64,000 nt of DNA from Bacteroidetes bacterium UBA6161 (GCA_002422315.1 DIUJ01000068.1:144299-208298); one strand, 5' to 3'; counted from the first letter of the stretch, positions 35,505 through 44,784 are shown. The notes: generated by a model not told the origin, from the sequence alone. A program made the numbers and translations.

Positions 35505-36188
35505 ATGATTGAATTTACACCGATTGATTGGGGATTAACCCCATACGAGCAAGCAAGAAAAAAACAGTTGGTAGAGTTTGAATCGAATATTTCCAAAAAA
35601 TTGAAGGGAGAAGAAGTAAGCAATATTTTGTTTATGTGCGAACATAAACCAGTAATTACTTTTGGCAAAAGTGCTAGTTCGAGCAACCTGCTATTTAATA
35701 AGACTTGGTTGGTAAAAAAAGGGATAGAAGTGTATGAAACAGAAAGGGGAGGTGATGTTACTTTTCATGGACCAGGGCAATTGGTAGTTTATCCTCACTT
35801 TGATATTGAAATGCTTCAAATAGGTGTTAAAGAATATGTTTTTAAAATTGAAGAAGTAATCATTCGTACAATAGCTGATTTTGGAATTGAGGCTGGTAGA
35901 AGTAAAGGTTTCACAGGCGTTTGGCTAGATTTAGAAACACCAAAGGAAAGAAAAATTGCAGCAATTGGGATAAAATGTAGTAGGGGAGTTACAATGCACG
36001 GGTTGGCTTTAAATATTAGTACAGATCTAAGTTATTTTAATTATATAGTTCCATGTGGTATTGAAGGTAAGGGGGTTACTTCCATGGAAAAGGAATTGGG
36101 AAGAGAAGTGAATATATCAGAAGTAAAAGCTAAAATTGTGTTTTATTTTTCAGAAATATTTGGGATGAATATAGCGGTATCGAAATAA
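35505..36188 (+). CDS. lipB: Octanoyl-[ACP]:protein N-octanoyltransferase
   Basis: A 227-residue LipB that moves octanoyl from ACP to the lipoyl domain of dehydrogenase complexes. Signatures: CEHKPVITFGKSASSSNLL, the core TERGGDVTFHGPGQLVVYPHFD, GVWLDLETPKERKIAAIGIKCSRGVT split over residues 136-164, LALNISTDLSYFNYIVPCGI (Cys185-type catalytic position) and the invariant Lys in AAIGIK. Start at 35505 (MIEFTPIDWGL) is preferred; an in-frame TTG two codons earlier adds only two residues. Its last 46 bases overlap the convergent lysozyme-like gene. Confidence 0.95.
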   Translation: MIEFTPIDWGLTPYEQARKKQLVEFESNISKKLKGEEVSNILFMCEHKPVITFGKSASSSNLLFNKTWLVKKGIEVYETERGGDVTFHGPGQLVVYPHFDIEMLQIGVKEYVFKIEEVIIRTIADFGIEAGRSKGFTGVWLDLETPKERKIAAIGIKCSRGVTMHGLALNISTDLSYFNYIVPCGIEGKGVTSMEKELGREVNISEVKAKIVFYFSEIFGMNIAVSK

Positions 36189-36838
36189 GTCATGTATTTT
36201 AATCCATTTGTTATGTATTCAGGGTCATAGGTTTTAGCTTTGCCATTTTTAGGAAATGGTTTGCCTGTGTTGTGAATATGGAAAGCATCTTTAAATTTTG
36301 ATTGTTTAAGGTAGCTTCCATAAGTAAGCCATATCCATTTTGTACCCCAGTAAATACTCTTTTCCCCTCTTATATCTGCTATTTTTATATCTAACAAAAG
36401 GCATTTGTATCCCATAAGTTGAAATGGACCCCAAGAACTCGCAAGGTTTTTTAAAGCATCTTCAGATGCATCTTCTAACATCTTTCGGTTTACATGTTCA
36501 TAATTCTGAAGTTCCCCTTTTTTAACAAGTTTTAGTTTTTCGAATACATGTTTTTCAAACCTAGGTTTAATTACTTTTCTACCAGAAGACTCTAGCATAC
36601 ATAGAGCTTTAAGATAAGAAGGACTTATATTAAATTCTAAAGCAGAAGACTGGATAGCTTCCCCATAATTTATTTCCACATATTTGGGACCACCCGGGTT
36701 AAAGTTTTCTAAGGCAAAAAAATATGCTTGGTTTTTGTATTTGTATACAAAAACAATTGCTGCAAGAATCCCAAGAATTAAAAATAAAACGACAAAGCTC
36801 TTTAAGTTGCTTTTTTTATTGTAACGAGGTGTTTTCAT
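36143..36838 (-). CDS. Membrane-anchored lysozyme-fold protein (N-acetylmuramidase-like)
   Basis: A 231-residue protein with one N-terminal membrane helix (about 14-31, FVVLFLILGILAAIVFVY) and a periplasmic domain. The domain resembles the N-acetylmuramidase (DUF3380)/lysozyme-like fold: the putative catalytic Glu in LKALCMLESSGRK, FEKHVFEKLK, and ASSWGPFQLMGYKCLLLD. A role in cleaving peptidoglycan glycan strands is likely but not certain. It overlaps the upstream copper-monooxygenase-like gene by 23 bases, so translation may be coupled, and its 3' end overlaps lipB by 46 bases in antisense. Confidence 0.7.
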   Translation of the reverse strand: MKTPRYNKKSNLKSFVVLFLILGILAAIVFVYKYKNQAYFFALENFNPGGPKYVEINYGEAIQSSALEFNISPSYLKALCMLESSGRKVIKPRFEKHVFEKLKLVKKGELQNYEHVNRKMLEDASEDALKNLASSWGPFQLMGYKCLLLDIKIADIRGEKSIYWGTKWIWLTYGSYLKQSKFKDAFHIHNTGKPFPKNGKAKTYDPEYITNGLKYMTYFDTAIFIPNISEK

Positions 36839-38162
36839 CTCCTTCCTGGTAAGGTAAATAGCTGATTATAAATTGAAGCATTTCGTCACTTGTGCGCATA
36901 CTAGAGCCTCCAAATAGCATTCTTTCTGCAATATTTTTTGGGGGTTTATTCGGATTGTTGGGGTTTTGTGTTGTATTGTCATAAATTGCTTCTACAAATA
37001 TAGTAGAACCTTTGGGGATTTTGAGCATTTTCTTAAAGGTATAGTAGTATTGCCACCTAAAGTCCCATTTGGGTATATAAACCAGTGGAATTGTATCTCC
37101 GTTTGGTTTTACTGCGTAGGCCTTAAAGGATTTCCCCAACAAGTGCATGTGAGGGTTAATCGTAAGTATAGAAATGTCTTCAGGAATAAAAGCTTTAGTT
37201 GTAAATTTTTGAATTTTACCAGCTTCTACAAGTAAAAGAGGGTTAATCTTGGATATGCCATTGGTACCCAACATGGTTTCTAAAATTGGTCTTTCTGGTG
37301 GTTTTGAACCAAAATAAATTCTTAACTTAGAACTATCTATTTGATCCTTTTCAGAGGGGCCGTAATGTATATCTTTTAAAACAAAATAAGCTTTCTTAGA
37401 TAGTGGATATCCGCCTATTCCTTGAGGATATAGAAACCCTCTAACACCAGGAAGATAATTTACCGCAGAATGTATTCTTTTCTCAAATGGATTGATATAT
37501 AGTCCCATCTCTTCTATATGTTTTTCGAAATCAGGACTATGTATGTCCACTATTCTTCGGGTATTAAATATATTGGATGTGTCATCTAGTGGCAAAAGAA
37601 TTAAATGACCATTTACATGGTGTACTAATTTGGGTTTACCAGGAATAAATTCAACCATTCTTACAAAACTGTCTTGAGGAATTTCTATTGGTACTTTTAT
37701 GTAAAAAAAGTTGTCGCCATGGTTTCCCTTTATAAAAACAGGTTCAATATCCAATTCTAAATAGTTTTTATTGTTTTTTCGAAGTACAATTGGTTTTATT
37801 TTATGTTTAGAAGTGTCGCCAAGTTTTGCACCTTGCTTATGCCAAAGCTGGAAAAGTTTTATTTGCTCCTCACTAAGAATATTTTGATTGGCAAATTGGC
37901 TATAATTTGGATCTGCAAGCCAAGGAGGCATGAATTTTATTTTAGTGACATGTGCAATCATTTTGCTTCTTTTTGCTAAGTCGTTATAGCTTATTAAATT
38001 AAAAGGTCCACCTTCATTAGGTTGATGACAACCTACACAATGTACATTAACAATTGGTGCAATATGTTCTGCATAGGTTATTTCTTCTGTATTGTAATTG
38101 CATGAAATACAGAAAGCGACTAAATAACAAAAAAGTGATATTTTATTGAATAAGGCAGCCAA
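36816..38162 (-). CDS. Lipoprotein with haem c motif and copper type II monooxygenase-like C-domain
   Basis: A 448-residue predicted lipoprotein (signal ending at Cys20, AFCISC). Residues 25-105 form a cytochrome-like domain with one haem motif CVGCH and the family sequence KFMPPWLADPNYSQFANQ. The rest resembles the copper type II ascorbate-dependent monooxygenase C-terminal domain (PHM-like): LVHHVNGHLI and NPHMHLLGKSFKAYA supply His/Met copper ligands and FVEAIYDNTTQNPNNPNKPP is typical of this group. Substrate is unknown. It overlaps the redoxin gene upstream by 20 bases and the lysozyme-like gene downstream by 23. Confidence 0.8.
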   Translation of the reverse strand: MAALFNKISLFCYLVAFCISCNYNTEEITYAEHIAPIVNVHCVGCHQPNEGGPFNLISYNDLAKRSKMIAHVTKIKFMPPWLADPNYSQFANQNILSEEQIKLFQLWHKQGAKLGDTSKHKIKPIVLRKNNKNYLELDIEPVFIKGNHGDNFFYIKVPIEIPQDSFVRMVEFIPGKPKLVHHVNGHLILLPLDDTSNIFNTRRIVDIHSPDFEKHIEEMGLYINPFEKRIHSAVNYLPGVRGFLYPQGIGGYPLSKKAYFVLKDIHYGPSEKDQIDSSKLRIYFGSKPPERPILETMLGTNGISKINPLLLVEAGKIQKFTTKAFIPEDISILTINPHMHLLGKSFKAYAVKPNGDTIPLVYIPKWDFRWQYYYTFKKMLKIPKGSTIFVEAIYDNTTQNPNNPNKPPKNIAERMLFGGSSMRTSDEMLQFIISYLPYQEGDENTSLQ

Positions 38163-38688
38163 TGGGTTGGGTTTTTTTAATTGTTGGTTTTTTATTCTGC
38201 TGCAATAATACTATTGCATTCTTTAAATAAAAACTATCTGCAAATAAACTTTTAGAACCTAAACTTTTCACTCTGTTATCAAATGCTCCATTGTACATCA
38301 GAGTTTTATCTTTGCTAAAAACGAAGGTTTGAGGGGTTGTAGTGGTACCTATTTTTTTAAGAAATTTGTTTTCAGGGTCGTAGAAGATAGTATAATGGTT
38401 GAAGTGGGTTAATTTTTCCTTAAATAAGGCTGTGTCGGAGCCACTACTTAAAACAAGAATGAATTTAAAATCTGAGTATGTTTTGGAAAGGTATTCCATA
38501 CTGTTCCCATAAAGCAAACAAACAGGACATTCAGGGTCGTAAGAAATGATAACTGATTTTTGTGTTAAATCCTTTATATTAACTTTAACTAGCGTGAAAT
38601 CGTGTTTCTCAAATTGCATCATTTCAAATGTTGAATTGTTGCATGATAAAAAAATAAGAGGGCTAAATAGTAGTATCCAAAATTTCAT
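38143..38688 (-). CDS. Thioredoxin-fold (redoxin) lipoprotein with CPVC motif
   Basis: A 181-residue predicted lipoprotein: a short hydrophobic signal leads to Cys16 (IFLSC). A thioredoxin-like fold follows, with SYDPECPVCLLYGNSME (CPVC at about 54-57) and a cis-proline loop TTTPQTFVF. The C-terminus ends QPIGCLIQ, a short tail with a conserved Cys that redoxins linked to copper-monooxygenase proteins often carry. The start at 38688 is chosen because it begins immediately with the signal; the upstream ATG at 38724 would add 12 residues and overlaps the -7 box. It heads a three-gene operon. Confidence 0.8.
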   Translation of the reverse strand: MKFWILLFSPLIFLSCNNSTFEMMQFEKHDFTLVKVNIKDLTQKSVIISYDPECPVCLLYGNSMEYLSKTYSDFKFILVLSSGSDTALFKEKLTHFNHYTIFYDPENKFLKKIGTTTTPQTFVFSKDKTLMYNGAFDNRVKSLGSKSLFADSFYLKNAIVLLQQNKKPTIKKTQPIGCLIQ

Positions 38689-38710
38689 ATAAACTGCTTT
38701 GTATTTGCTG

Positions 38711-38718
38711 CAAATATA
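38711..38718 (-). promoter_or_regulatory. -7 box TATATTTG of the redoxin operon
   Basis: Plus strand CAAATATA, i.e. TATATTTG on the minus strand, 22 bases before the ATG at 38688. Confidence 0.5.
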
Positions 38719-38846
38719 ATTCATAGATAAATAATATAGTTCTTTGTATTGTTCAGTAAATCAAATAAATATGTAAATCATATGCTTGAGGTATGTTATA
38801 TCTTCCGTTTTTATGCAAAAAAAATATTGCATATTGCACTCAATTA

Positions 38847-39854
38847 ATGGAAAACAAAGGCCTGATATCGATTATATATCCTTTTTCGAATATGTCATCT
38901 CAGATGTCAGATTCGGTTTTTTCTATCGCAAACCAAGATTATAAGAATATAGAAGTTTTGTTTTTGCATACTTCTGAATACGATTTCTCTTTGTTGAATA
39001 AAATGCTTACAAAATTCCCTCATTTAAATGTGAGGCAATTAGAATATGAAAAAGGGATAAATCCTTTAAATTTTGGAATACAGCATGCAAAAGGGGAATT
39101 TGTAGTGTTCTTAGCTCCTGAGTTTATTTTACATCCTTCTCGTTTTAAAGAACAAATAGAAGGACTTGAACTTAACACAAATACTCAAATTATAACTTCT
39201 AAAGTAGACTACCAATCAAACCTAGAAGATTCTTTAAAGTATAAATTGTTTTATGATTGGCAGAATGAAATAATTACATACGAAGAACATCTTCATCATA
39301 GATTTATTGAATTGCCATTTTCTTTACGAGCTAGCCTAATCCGTAAAGATGTATTTGAGGAACATGGTTTTTTTACGAATAATCCAGAAGTTCCAGAAGA
39401 TTATGATTTGATTTTGAAATGGCTGAACAATGGTGTAAAAGTATTAAAATTAGACAAGTACCACACCACTTTATTAGATTCTAAAACAAGAACAAGAAGG
39501 AACCATAGAAAGTATTTGCAGCAGAATATAGATATGGTAGTTCTTCAGCACATGGCAGAGTGGATTTCTGAAAATATCGATAGAAAAAGAAAACTCGTAG
39601 TCTTTGGATCCTCCGTAAGAGAAAGAAATAAATATGTTGTTTTGAAACAATTCGGTTTACAATTAGAGGGATTTGTTCAATTGAAACACATTGAAATTAT
39701 AAACCATCAAAGCTATACTTTGGAAGAAGTATTGAAAGATAAAAGATTTTATATTCTAGTATTGAATAACTTAAAGGGAATTAGAAGACAAATGCGTTTT
39801 GTTTTAGAAGAAGAGGGCCTGGAAATTTACAAGGACTTTATTCTAGGTTCTTAG
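38847..39854 (+). CDS. Family 2 glycosyltransferase
   Basis: A 335-residue GT2-like enzyme without membrane helices. It has the GT-A start ISIIYPFSNMSSQMSDSVFSIANQ (split), then NIEVLFLHTSEYD, GINPLNFGIQHAKGEFVVFL and an acidic LAPEF segment where the metal-binding DxD would lie (here APE, so not a canonical DxD). A further PEDYDLILKWLNNG fits the catalytic-base region. Acceptor unknown. A C-terminal extension (from about 250, KRKLVVFGSSVRERNKYVVL) looks like a small Rossmann-type unit. The start at 38847 (MENKG) fits GT2 proteins better than 38793. It overlaps the convergent OMP gene by 17 bases. Confidence 0.75.
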   Translation: MENKGLISIIYPFSNMSSQMSDSVFSIANQDYKNIEVLFLHTSEYDFSLLNKMLTKFPHLNVRQLEYEKGINPLNFGIQHAKGEFVVFLAPEFILHPSRFKEQIEGLELNTNTQIITSKVDYQSNLEDSLKYKLFYDWQNEIITYEEHLHHRFIELPFSLRASLIRKDVFEEHGFFTNNPEVPEDYDLILKWLNNGVKVLKLDKYHTTLLDSKTRTRRNHRKYLQQNIDMVVLQHMAEWISENIDRKRKLVVFGSSVRERNKYVVLKQFGLQLEGFVQLKHIEIINHQSYTLEEVLKDKRFYILVLNNLKGIRRQMRFVLEEEGLEIYKDFILGS

Positions 39855-40716
39855 CCTTTTTTGTACTAAAAAACCAACTTATTGAAAACATAACACCCTG
39901 ACGACTAAGAGGTTCTTGACCTTTTATTAATGAATGTTGCGCTTGGTTTGGGTCAAATGAATCTGGAAATAATATTTGATCGTTTTTTACATCTTCAATG
40001 TTTTCAAAATAAAGTGTCTCTCTCTGGTAAACATAAGGAAATTCTTCTTCCAAAGTTTTACCTTGGTTGTGGTAATAGTTGCTGATATATGACCGAACTT
40101 TATTTTGATTCATAAATATGCCATTGTATTCTCCTTTGAAATATAATCTGTCGCTTATTTTTAATTTGAAACCTAGGTTCCACGCAAAACCAGCAGAAAA
40201 ACTCATTCTATATATCTTTGTATAATCGGATTTGATATTTTCCATGATATAAAAATCTTGTTCTTTCATTCTTGTATAGGTAGGTATCGCAAGATTGGTT
40301 TGCGCATAAAGACTAAAGTCTTTGAATATACTTTGTTTATATCCAATACCAACAACTGATAAAAGCTGAATACTTTGCATAGTAGTGTACTTTTTTTCAG
40401 AAGTTGCTAAATCAGCATTGGTAATGGAGGAGGCACCAATAAGATGATTTAAGCCAAAACTTAAATATATGGGCAAGGAATCAAAATGTTTATTCAAAGT
40501 TAGCCCAGATTGACTTCCAGATCCATAAGTAGAATATATGGCTTCATTTTTTAAAACATTGTTATTGTCTAAAAAGGAGGATTGCCCGACGGGCACTTTA
40601 TTTGCATTGTAACTTATTCCAGAACCAAATTGCAATTCCCAATTTTTTTGACCAAACAAGTTATTGGAATGGAACATGCACAAAAGTAAAGCAACGATTA
40701 AGAGATTTAATTTCAT
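39838..40716 (-). CDS. Outer-membrane beta-barrel protein
   Basis: A 292-residue protein with signal peptide (about 1-22, ending NNLFGQ) and strand-rich mature part (WELQFGSGISYN, LPIYLSFGLNHLIG, FSAGFAWNLGFKLKI, LYFKGEYNGIFM) ending in VMFSISWFFSTKKAKNLE. I do not recognise a named family. It is the third gene of a minus-strand operon with an M23 peptidase and a MerR regulator (4-base overlap with the latter), so a role in envelope maintenance is possible. Confidence 0.7.
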   Translation of the reverse strand: MKLNLLIVALLLCMFHSNNLFGQKNWELQFGSGISYNANKVPVGQSSFLDNNNVLKNEAIYSTYGSGSQSGLTLNKHFDSLPIYLSFGLNHLIGASSITNADLATSEKKYTTMQSIQLLSVVGIGYKQSIFKDFSLYAQTNLAIPTYTRMKEQDFYIMENIKSDYTKIYRMSFSAGFAWNLGFKLKISDRLYFKGEYNGIFMNQNKVRSYISNYYHNQGKTLEEEFPYVYQRETLYFENIEDVKNDQILFPDSFDPNQAQHSLIKGQEPLSRQGVMFSISWFFSTKKAKNLE

Positions 40717-41051
40717 GAGTCTAATTCTTTTTTAAATGCCATTAATTCTTTCTTTATATCCTTTAATCGTAAGTAAATTTCCATATTAGAGCTCACTTTT
40801 TGTCTTTTTTTGAATAGTATATCTTTTGCACCTTCTAAGGTATAGCCTTTTTCTTTTGTTAAGTAATAAACTTCCTTTAACTCTTCTATGTTTTTAGTAG
40901 TAAAGAGATTTTCACCCCCTTTACTTTTAAGCGGTCTTATATGTTGGAATTTTTGTAACCAGAATCTAATAGTAGAAGCAGGGACACCTAATAATTTTTC
41001 GACATTTCCAATTTTAAAATATTTAAGTTCTTTTTCTTGCATTTTAGTCAA
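40713..41051 (-). CDS. MerR-family transcriptional regulator
   Basis: A 112-residue DNA-binding protein of the MerR superfamily. The winged helix-turn-helix is plain: YFKIGNVEKLLGVPASTIRFWLQKF (split, residues 11-35), wing LKSKGGENLFTTKNIEELKEVYYLTKEKGYTLEGAKDIL split over residues 40-78, then a short coiled-coil tail. No effector-binding Cys cluster follows. It overlaps the M23 peptidase gene by 8 bases and the OMP gene by 4. A shorter start, MQEKEL at 41042, is also possible. Its target is unknown; operon self-regulation would be the simplest case. Confidence 0.88.
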   Translation of the reverse strand: MTKMQEKELKYFKIGNVEKLLGVPASTIRFWLQKFQHIRPLKSKGGENLFTTKNIEELKEVYYLTKEKGYTLEGAKDILFKKRQKVSSNMEIYLRLKDIKKELMAFKKELDS

Positions 41052-42003
41052 ACGATTGGTTTGGTGAGGAAGATAGTTCTAATAGTTTTTTAAATTCTTC
41101 ATCTGTAATATCATTATGGAAAAAATAAGTTGGGTTCATGGGTTCATCTTTGAACCGAACTTCGTAGTGCAAGTGCGGAGCCGTTGACTTCCCTGTATTT
41201 CCTATTCTACCTATCAACTGACCTCTTACAACTTTTTGACCTTTTTTTACATGGAATTTGCTTAAGTGGGCATATAGCGTTACATATCCAAATCCGTGTT
41301 TTATTTGTATACTATTGCCATATCCCCATATCTCAGATTTTACATCCAATACTACACCATCAGCTGTTGCGTATACTTCTGTACCTTTAGGTGCACTAAA
41401 ATCTGTTCCCGCATGAAATTTTCGGGTTCTGTAGAAGGGGTCAATTCTGTAACCGAATCCACTTGCTAATCTATTAAGGTCTTTGTTGAAAACTGGCTGA
41501 ATGGAAGGAATTGCCGCTAAGTATTTCTTTTTGTTCTCGGCCAACTTTAAAATGTAATCCATAGATTTTGACTGTTTCCCAACTTGCTTTTCTAAATTAG
41601 CAATCCTATTGCTTATTTTTCCTAAGAAATCTTTGGCAGAAAGCTTACTGTATTGTATTAACTCGGGGTCTTCAAATTCTACTTTTTCTTTGGGAGGTTC
41701 TGCTTCGAAAATTGTACGGTAAATATTTTCGTCTTTGCGACTAATTTTTGTTAATTCAGATTCTATAGATTTTACCTTTTGTTCAATAAGAGAAATATGT
41801 TCTTTGAGGTCTTCGTTTTCTTTTAATAACAACAGCTCTTTTGGAGAGTTTACAATACCTGTACTGAAAAAAAACAAGGCAAAAGCAAAGACAAGAGAAG
41901 TAGCGATTACCCCCAAACTTCGTATGAAATAATACTTAAAGTCCTTTTTTACTCTTTGATAGCTTAATGTTTGCGGGTCAAAGAAATATTTTACTTTCCT
42001 CAT
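41044..42003 (-). CDS. M23-family murein metallopeptidase with membrane anchor
   Basis: A 319-residue inner-membrane-anchored peptidase. One helix (about 29-50, SLGVIATSLVFAFALFFFS) follows a conserved cytoplasmic FFDPQTLSYQRVKKDFK segment. A coiled coil (about 60-160) follows. The C-terminal M23 domain has KFHAGTDFSAPKGTEVYA (zinc ligands His and Asp) and HLHYEVRFKDEPMNP. LytM-type zinc endopeptidase or activator activity on peptidoglycan cross-links is expected. The HxxxD and HxH motifs are intact, so it is likely active. It is the first gene of its operon. Confidence 0.93.
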   Translation of the reverse strand: MRKVKYFFDPQTLSYQRVKKDFKYYFIRSLGVIATSLVFAFALFFFSTGIVNSPKELLLLKENEDLKEHISLIEQKVKSIESELTKISRKDENIYRTIFEAEPPKEKVEFEDPELIQYSKLSAKDFLGKISNRIANLEKQVGKQSKSMDYILKLAENKKKYLAAIPSIQPVFNKDLNRLASGFGYRIDPFYRTRKFHAGTDFSAPKGTEVYATADGVVLDVKSEIWGYGNSIQIKHGFGYVTLYAHLSKFHVKKGQKVVRGQLIGRIGNTGKSTAPHLHYEVRFKDEPMNPTYFFHNDITDEEFKKLLELSSSPNQSFD

Positions 42004-42024
42004 CTTATCTAAATTTCCTTCTTG

Positions 42025-42032
42025 TATCTTTG
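42025..42032 (+). promoter_or_regulatory. -7 box TATCTTTG of alaS
   Basis: TATCTTTG lies 68 bases before the alaS ATG; no TTG is seen at -33. Confidence 0.45.
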
Positions 42033-42060
42033 CGGGCTAATTGGTTGTATATACAATCGC

Positions 42061-42068
42061 CAAAAGTA
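42061..42068 (-). promoter_or_regulatory. -7 box TACTTTTG of the M23-MerR-OMP operon
   Basis: Plus CAAAAGTA, minus TACTTTTG, 57 bases before the M23 start at 42003; the -33 element is not clear. Confidence 0.35.
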
Positions 42069-42100
42069 AGCAAAAAACTGAATAACGAAAAACAGGAAAA

Positions 42101-44737
42101 ATGAACAATATAGAAATAAGATCCCAGTTTCTTAATTTTTTTGAAAGTAAAAAACATCAAATAGTCCCATCGGCTCCTATTGTGGTAAAAAATGATCCTA
42201 CTTTGATGTTTACCAATGCGGGCATGAATCAGTTTAAAGATTGGTTTTTAGGAAATCAAGTTCCAACATTCGAAAGAGTAGCCAATACACAAAAATGTCT
42301 TAGGGTTTCTGGAAAACACAATGACTTAGAAGAAGTAGGTGTAGACCATTACCACCATACTATGTTCGAAATGCTAGGGAATTGGAGTTTTGGAAATTAT
42401 TTTAAACAAGAGGCAATAGATTGGGCATGGGAACTTCTTACAGAAGTATATAAGTTGGATAAGGATAGAATGTATGTTACTGTTTTTGAAGGGGATAACA
42501 GTGAAAACCTTTTGTACGATAAAGAGAGTTTTGAAATTTGGGCCAAGCATATTCCAGTAGAAAGAATCTTGAATGGAAATAAGAAGGATAATTTTTGGGA
42601 AATGGGAGACACCGGTCCTTGTGGTCCTTGTTCCGAGATACATTTTGACATGCGCTCAGATGAAGAAAGAAAAGAAACAGAGGGTAAATTGTTAGTTAAC
42701 AAAGACCATCCAGAAGTAATTGAAATTTGGAATTTAGTATTCATGGAGTTTAATAGAAAAGCGGATGGTTCACTCGTTGCACTACCCAATAAACATGTAG
42801 ATACTGGAATGGGATTTGAAAGACTAACAAGGGTTATTCAAGCTAAGAAATCAAATTATGATACAGATATTTTTATTCCTATAATCCAGCAAATTTCGGA
42901 AATAGCCAATTTGACTTATAATGGAACTGCAGAAAAGAAAGACATAGCCTTTAGAGTCATAGCAGACCACATTAGAACCATTATTTTTGCTATAGCAGAT
43001 GGTCAGTTACCTTCTAGCAATGGTGCAGGATATGTTATTAGAAGAATATTACGCAGAGCAGTAAGGTATGGATACAGTTTCTTAGGAATAGATAAACCTT
43101 TTTTATTTTTATTAGTAAAACCTGTAGCCGAAAGTTTTAAAAATGTTTTTCAGGAAGCTTCTAAACAGGTAGGATTTATAGAAAAAGTAGTAATGGAGGA
43201 AGAGTCTTCTTTTCTTAAAACTTTAGAACGTGGTCTAGAACTGCTTAAAAATGAAATGTCTAAAAATAAAGAATCTATACTTTCAGGTAAAATTGCTTTT
43301 GAATTGTATGATACTTTCGGTTTTCCTGTAGATTTAACACGTTTAATTGCTTCTGAAAACAACAAGAGCATTAATGAAAAAGAGTTTGAATCTCTTCTAA
43401 ATGATCAGAAAAATAGAAGTAGGGCAGATGCTCAAAAAGAAACCGGCGATTGGTTTTTAATTGGTGAAGAAAAAGAAACAAATTTTGAAGGCTATGATAA
43501 AACAATTTTGGATTGTAAAATTGTAAAATATAGAGTTCAAAAACAAAAAGGGAAAGAAGTTTTTCAGTTAGTTTTTGATTGTACGCCATTTTACCCAGAA
43601 GGTGGCGGGCAAGTGGGTGACTCTGGTTTTATCTTAGGCCATGAAAACAATGAAAAAATCCAAGTACTTTATACCTCAAAAGAAAACAATCTAATCCTAC
43701 ATAGTGTAGAAGTATTGCCTAGTAATCTTGAACAGGTTTTTAGTGCAAATGTAGATACAAATCAAAGGGAAGAGTCTTCCAAAAACCACAGTGCGACCCA
43801 TTTGCTTCATGCAGCTTTAAGAAATGTATTAGGGACCCATGTAGCGCAGAAAGGTAGTTTAGTAAATGCCGAATATTTGCGTTTTGACTTTAGTCATTTT
43901 GCTAAACTCACAGATTTGGAAATTACACAAATAGAAGCATTGGTTAATTCAAAAATAAATGCTGCAATACCATTAGAAGAGAACCGCAGTATAGAATTTG
44001 AAAAAGCTGTAGAAGAAGGTGCAATGGCTTTATTTGGTGAGAAATATTCAGACAAAGTTAGGATGATAACTTTTGGCAAGGACTATTCTATAGAACTTTG
44101 CGGCGGTACACATGTGAAAAATACTTCTCAAATTACAGTATTTAAAATCCTAAACGAAACAGCTGTAGCGGCAGGAGTTAGAAGAATAGAAGCAATTACC
44201 TCAAACAAAGTACTAGATTATTTTAAGAGTCAAGAGGATACATTAAAAGATGTTCTTGAAATATTGCATAATCCCAAAGATGTTGTATTGGCACTTCAAA
44301 AAATTAAAGAAGAAAATTTGCAACTAAAAAGTAAACTAGAAGAATTTGAGACAAAAGAACTTTTAAATATTAAAACAACATTGAAAAGTAAATTTAAATC
44401 AAATGAAAAAGGTGTTTACTTAGTAGAGAAGATAGAAATACCATCTGTAGAATCCCTTAAGAATTTATGTTTTCAGTTAAAAAATGAAATTTCAGATTCA
44501 TTTGGTGTTTTAGGTACCTGTATAAATAACAAGCCAATGCTTGCTGTTTTTGTTTCTGATACAATGCTAGAACATGCCAACGCAAATAAATGGATTAAAG
44601 AACTAGCACCTATGATTAAAGGTGGTGGAGGCGGCCAAGTATTTTATGCAAATGCTGGGGGTACCGATATTCAAGGCTTAGAAAAAGCATTGCAACATGC
44701 CGAACAATCTATCCATACAGGTGCAATACCTAAATAA
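42101..44737 (+). CDS. alaS: Alanyl-tRNA synthetase
   Basis: An 878-residue AlaRS. Domains: class II catalytic core (1-240) with TNAGMNQFKDWFLG, HHYHHTMFEMLGNWSFGNYF (split; motif 2 region), DTGPCGPCSEIH and GMGFERL; tRNA-recognition helices (240-450); editing domain with zinc ligands NHSATHLLH and CGGTH; C-Ala domain (about 740-878) ending GGGGGQVFYANAGG-type glycines. Length and motif order are standard. An A-rich AGGAAAAA precedes the start. A hairpin terminator follows. Confidence 0.98.
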   Translation: MNNIEIRSQFLNFFESKKHQIVPSAPIVVKNDPTLMFTNAGMNQFKDWFLGNQVPTFERVANTQKCLRVSGKHNDLEEVGVDHYHHTMFEMLGNWSFGNYFKQEAIDWAWELLTEVYKLDKDRMYVTVFEGDNSENLLYDKESFEIWAKHIPVERILNGNKKDNFWEMGDTGPCGPCSEIHFDMRSDEERKETEGKLLVNKDHPEVIEIWNLVFMEFNRKADGSLVALPNKHVDTGMGFERLTRVIQAKKSNYDTDIFIPIIQQISEIANLTYNGTAEKKDIAFRVIADHIRTIIFAIADGQLPSSNGAGYVIRRILRRAVRYGYSFLGIDKPFLFLLVKPVAESFKNVFQEASKQVGFIEKVVMEEESSFLKTLERGLELLKNEMSKNKESILSGKIAFELYDTFGFPVDLTRLIASENNKSINEKEFESLLNDQKNRSRADAQKETGDWFLIGEEKETNFEGYDKTILDCKIVKYRVQKQKGKEVFQLVFDCTPFYPEGGGQVGDSGFILGHENNEKIQVLYTSKENNLILHSVEVLPSNLEQVFSANVDTNQREESSKNHSATHLLHAALRNVLGTHVAQKGSLVNAEYLRFDFSHFAKLTDLEITQIEALVNSKINAAIPLEENRSIEFEKAVEEGAMALFGEKYSDKVRMITFGKDYSIELCGGTHVKNTSQITVFKILNETAVAAGVRRIEAITSNKVLDYFKSQEDTLKDVLEILHNPKDVVLALQKIKEENLQLKSKLEEFETKELLNIKTTLKSKFKSNEKGVYLVEKIEIPSVESLKNLCFQLKNEISDSFGVLGTCINNKPMLAVFVSDTMLEHANANKWIKELAPMIKGGGGGQVFYANAGGTDIQGLEKALQHAEQSIHTGAIPK

Positions 44738-44768
44738 AAAAAAAGCCTCCCAATTGGAAGGCCTTTTA
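44738..44768. terminator. Probable terminator shared by alaS and the convergent T9SS cargo gene
   Basis: A-run, stem GCCTCCC/GGAAGGC with AATT loop and one internal mismatch, then TTTT. It is A/T-flanked on both sides and could work in both directions. Confidence 0.7.
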
Positions 44769-44784
44769 GCTTGTGTTTAGGTTT

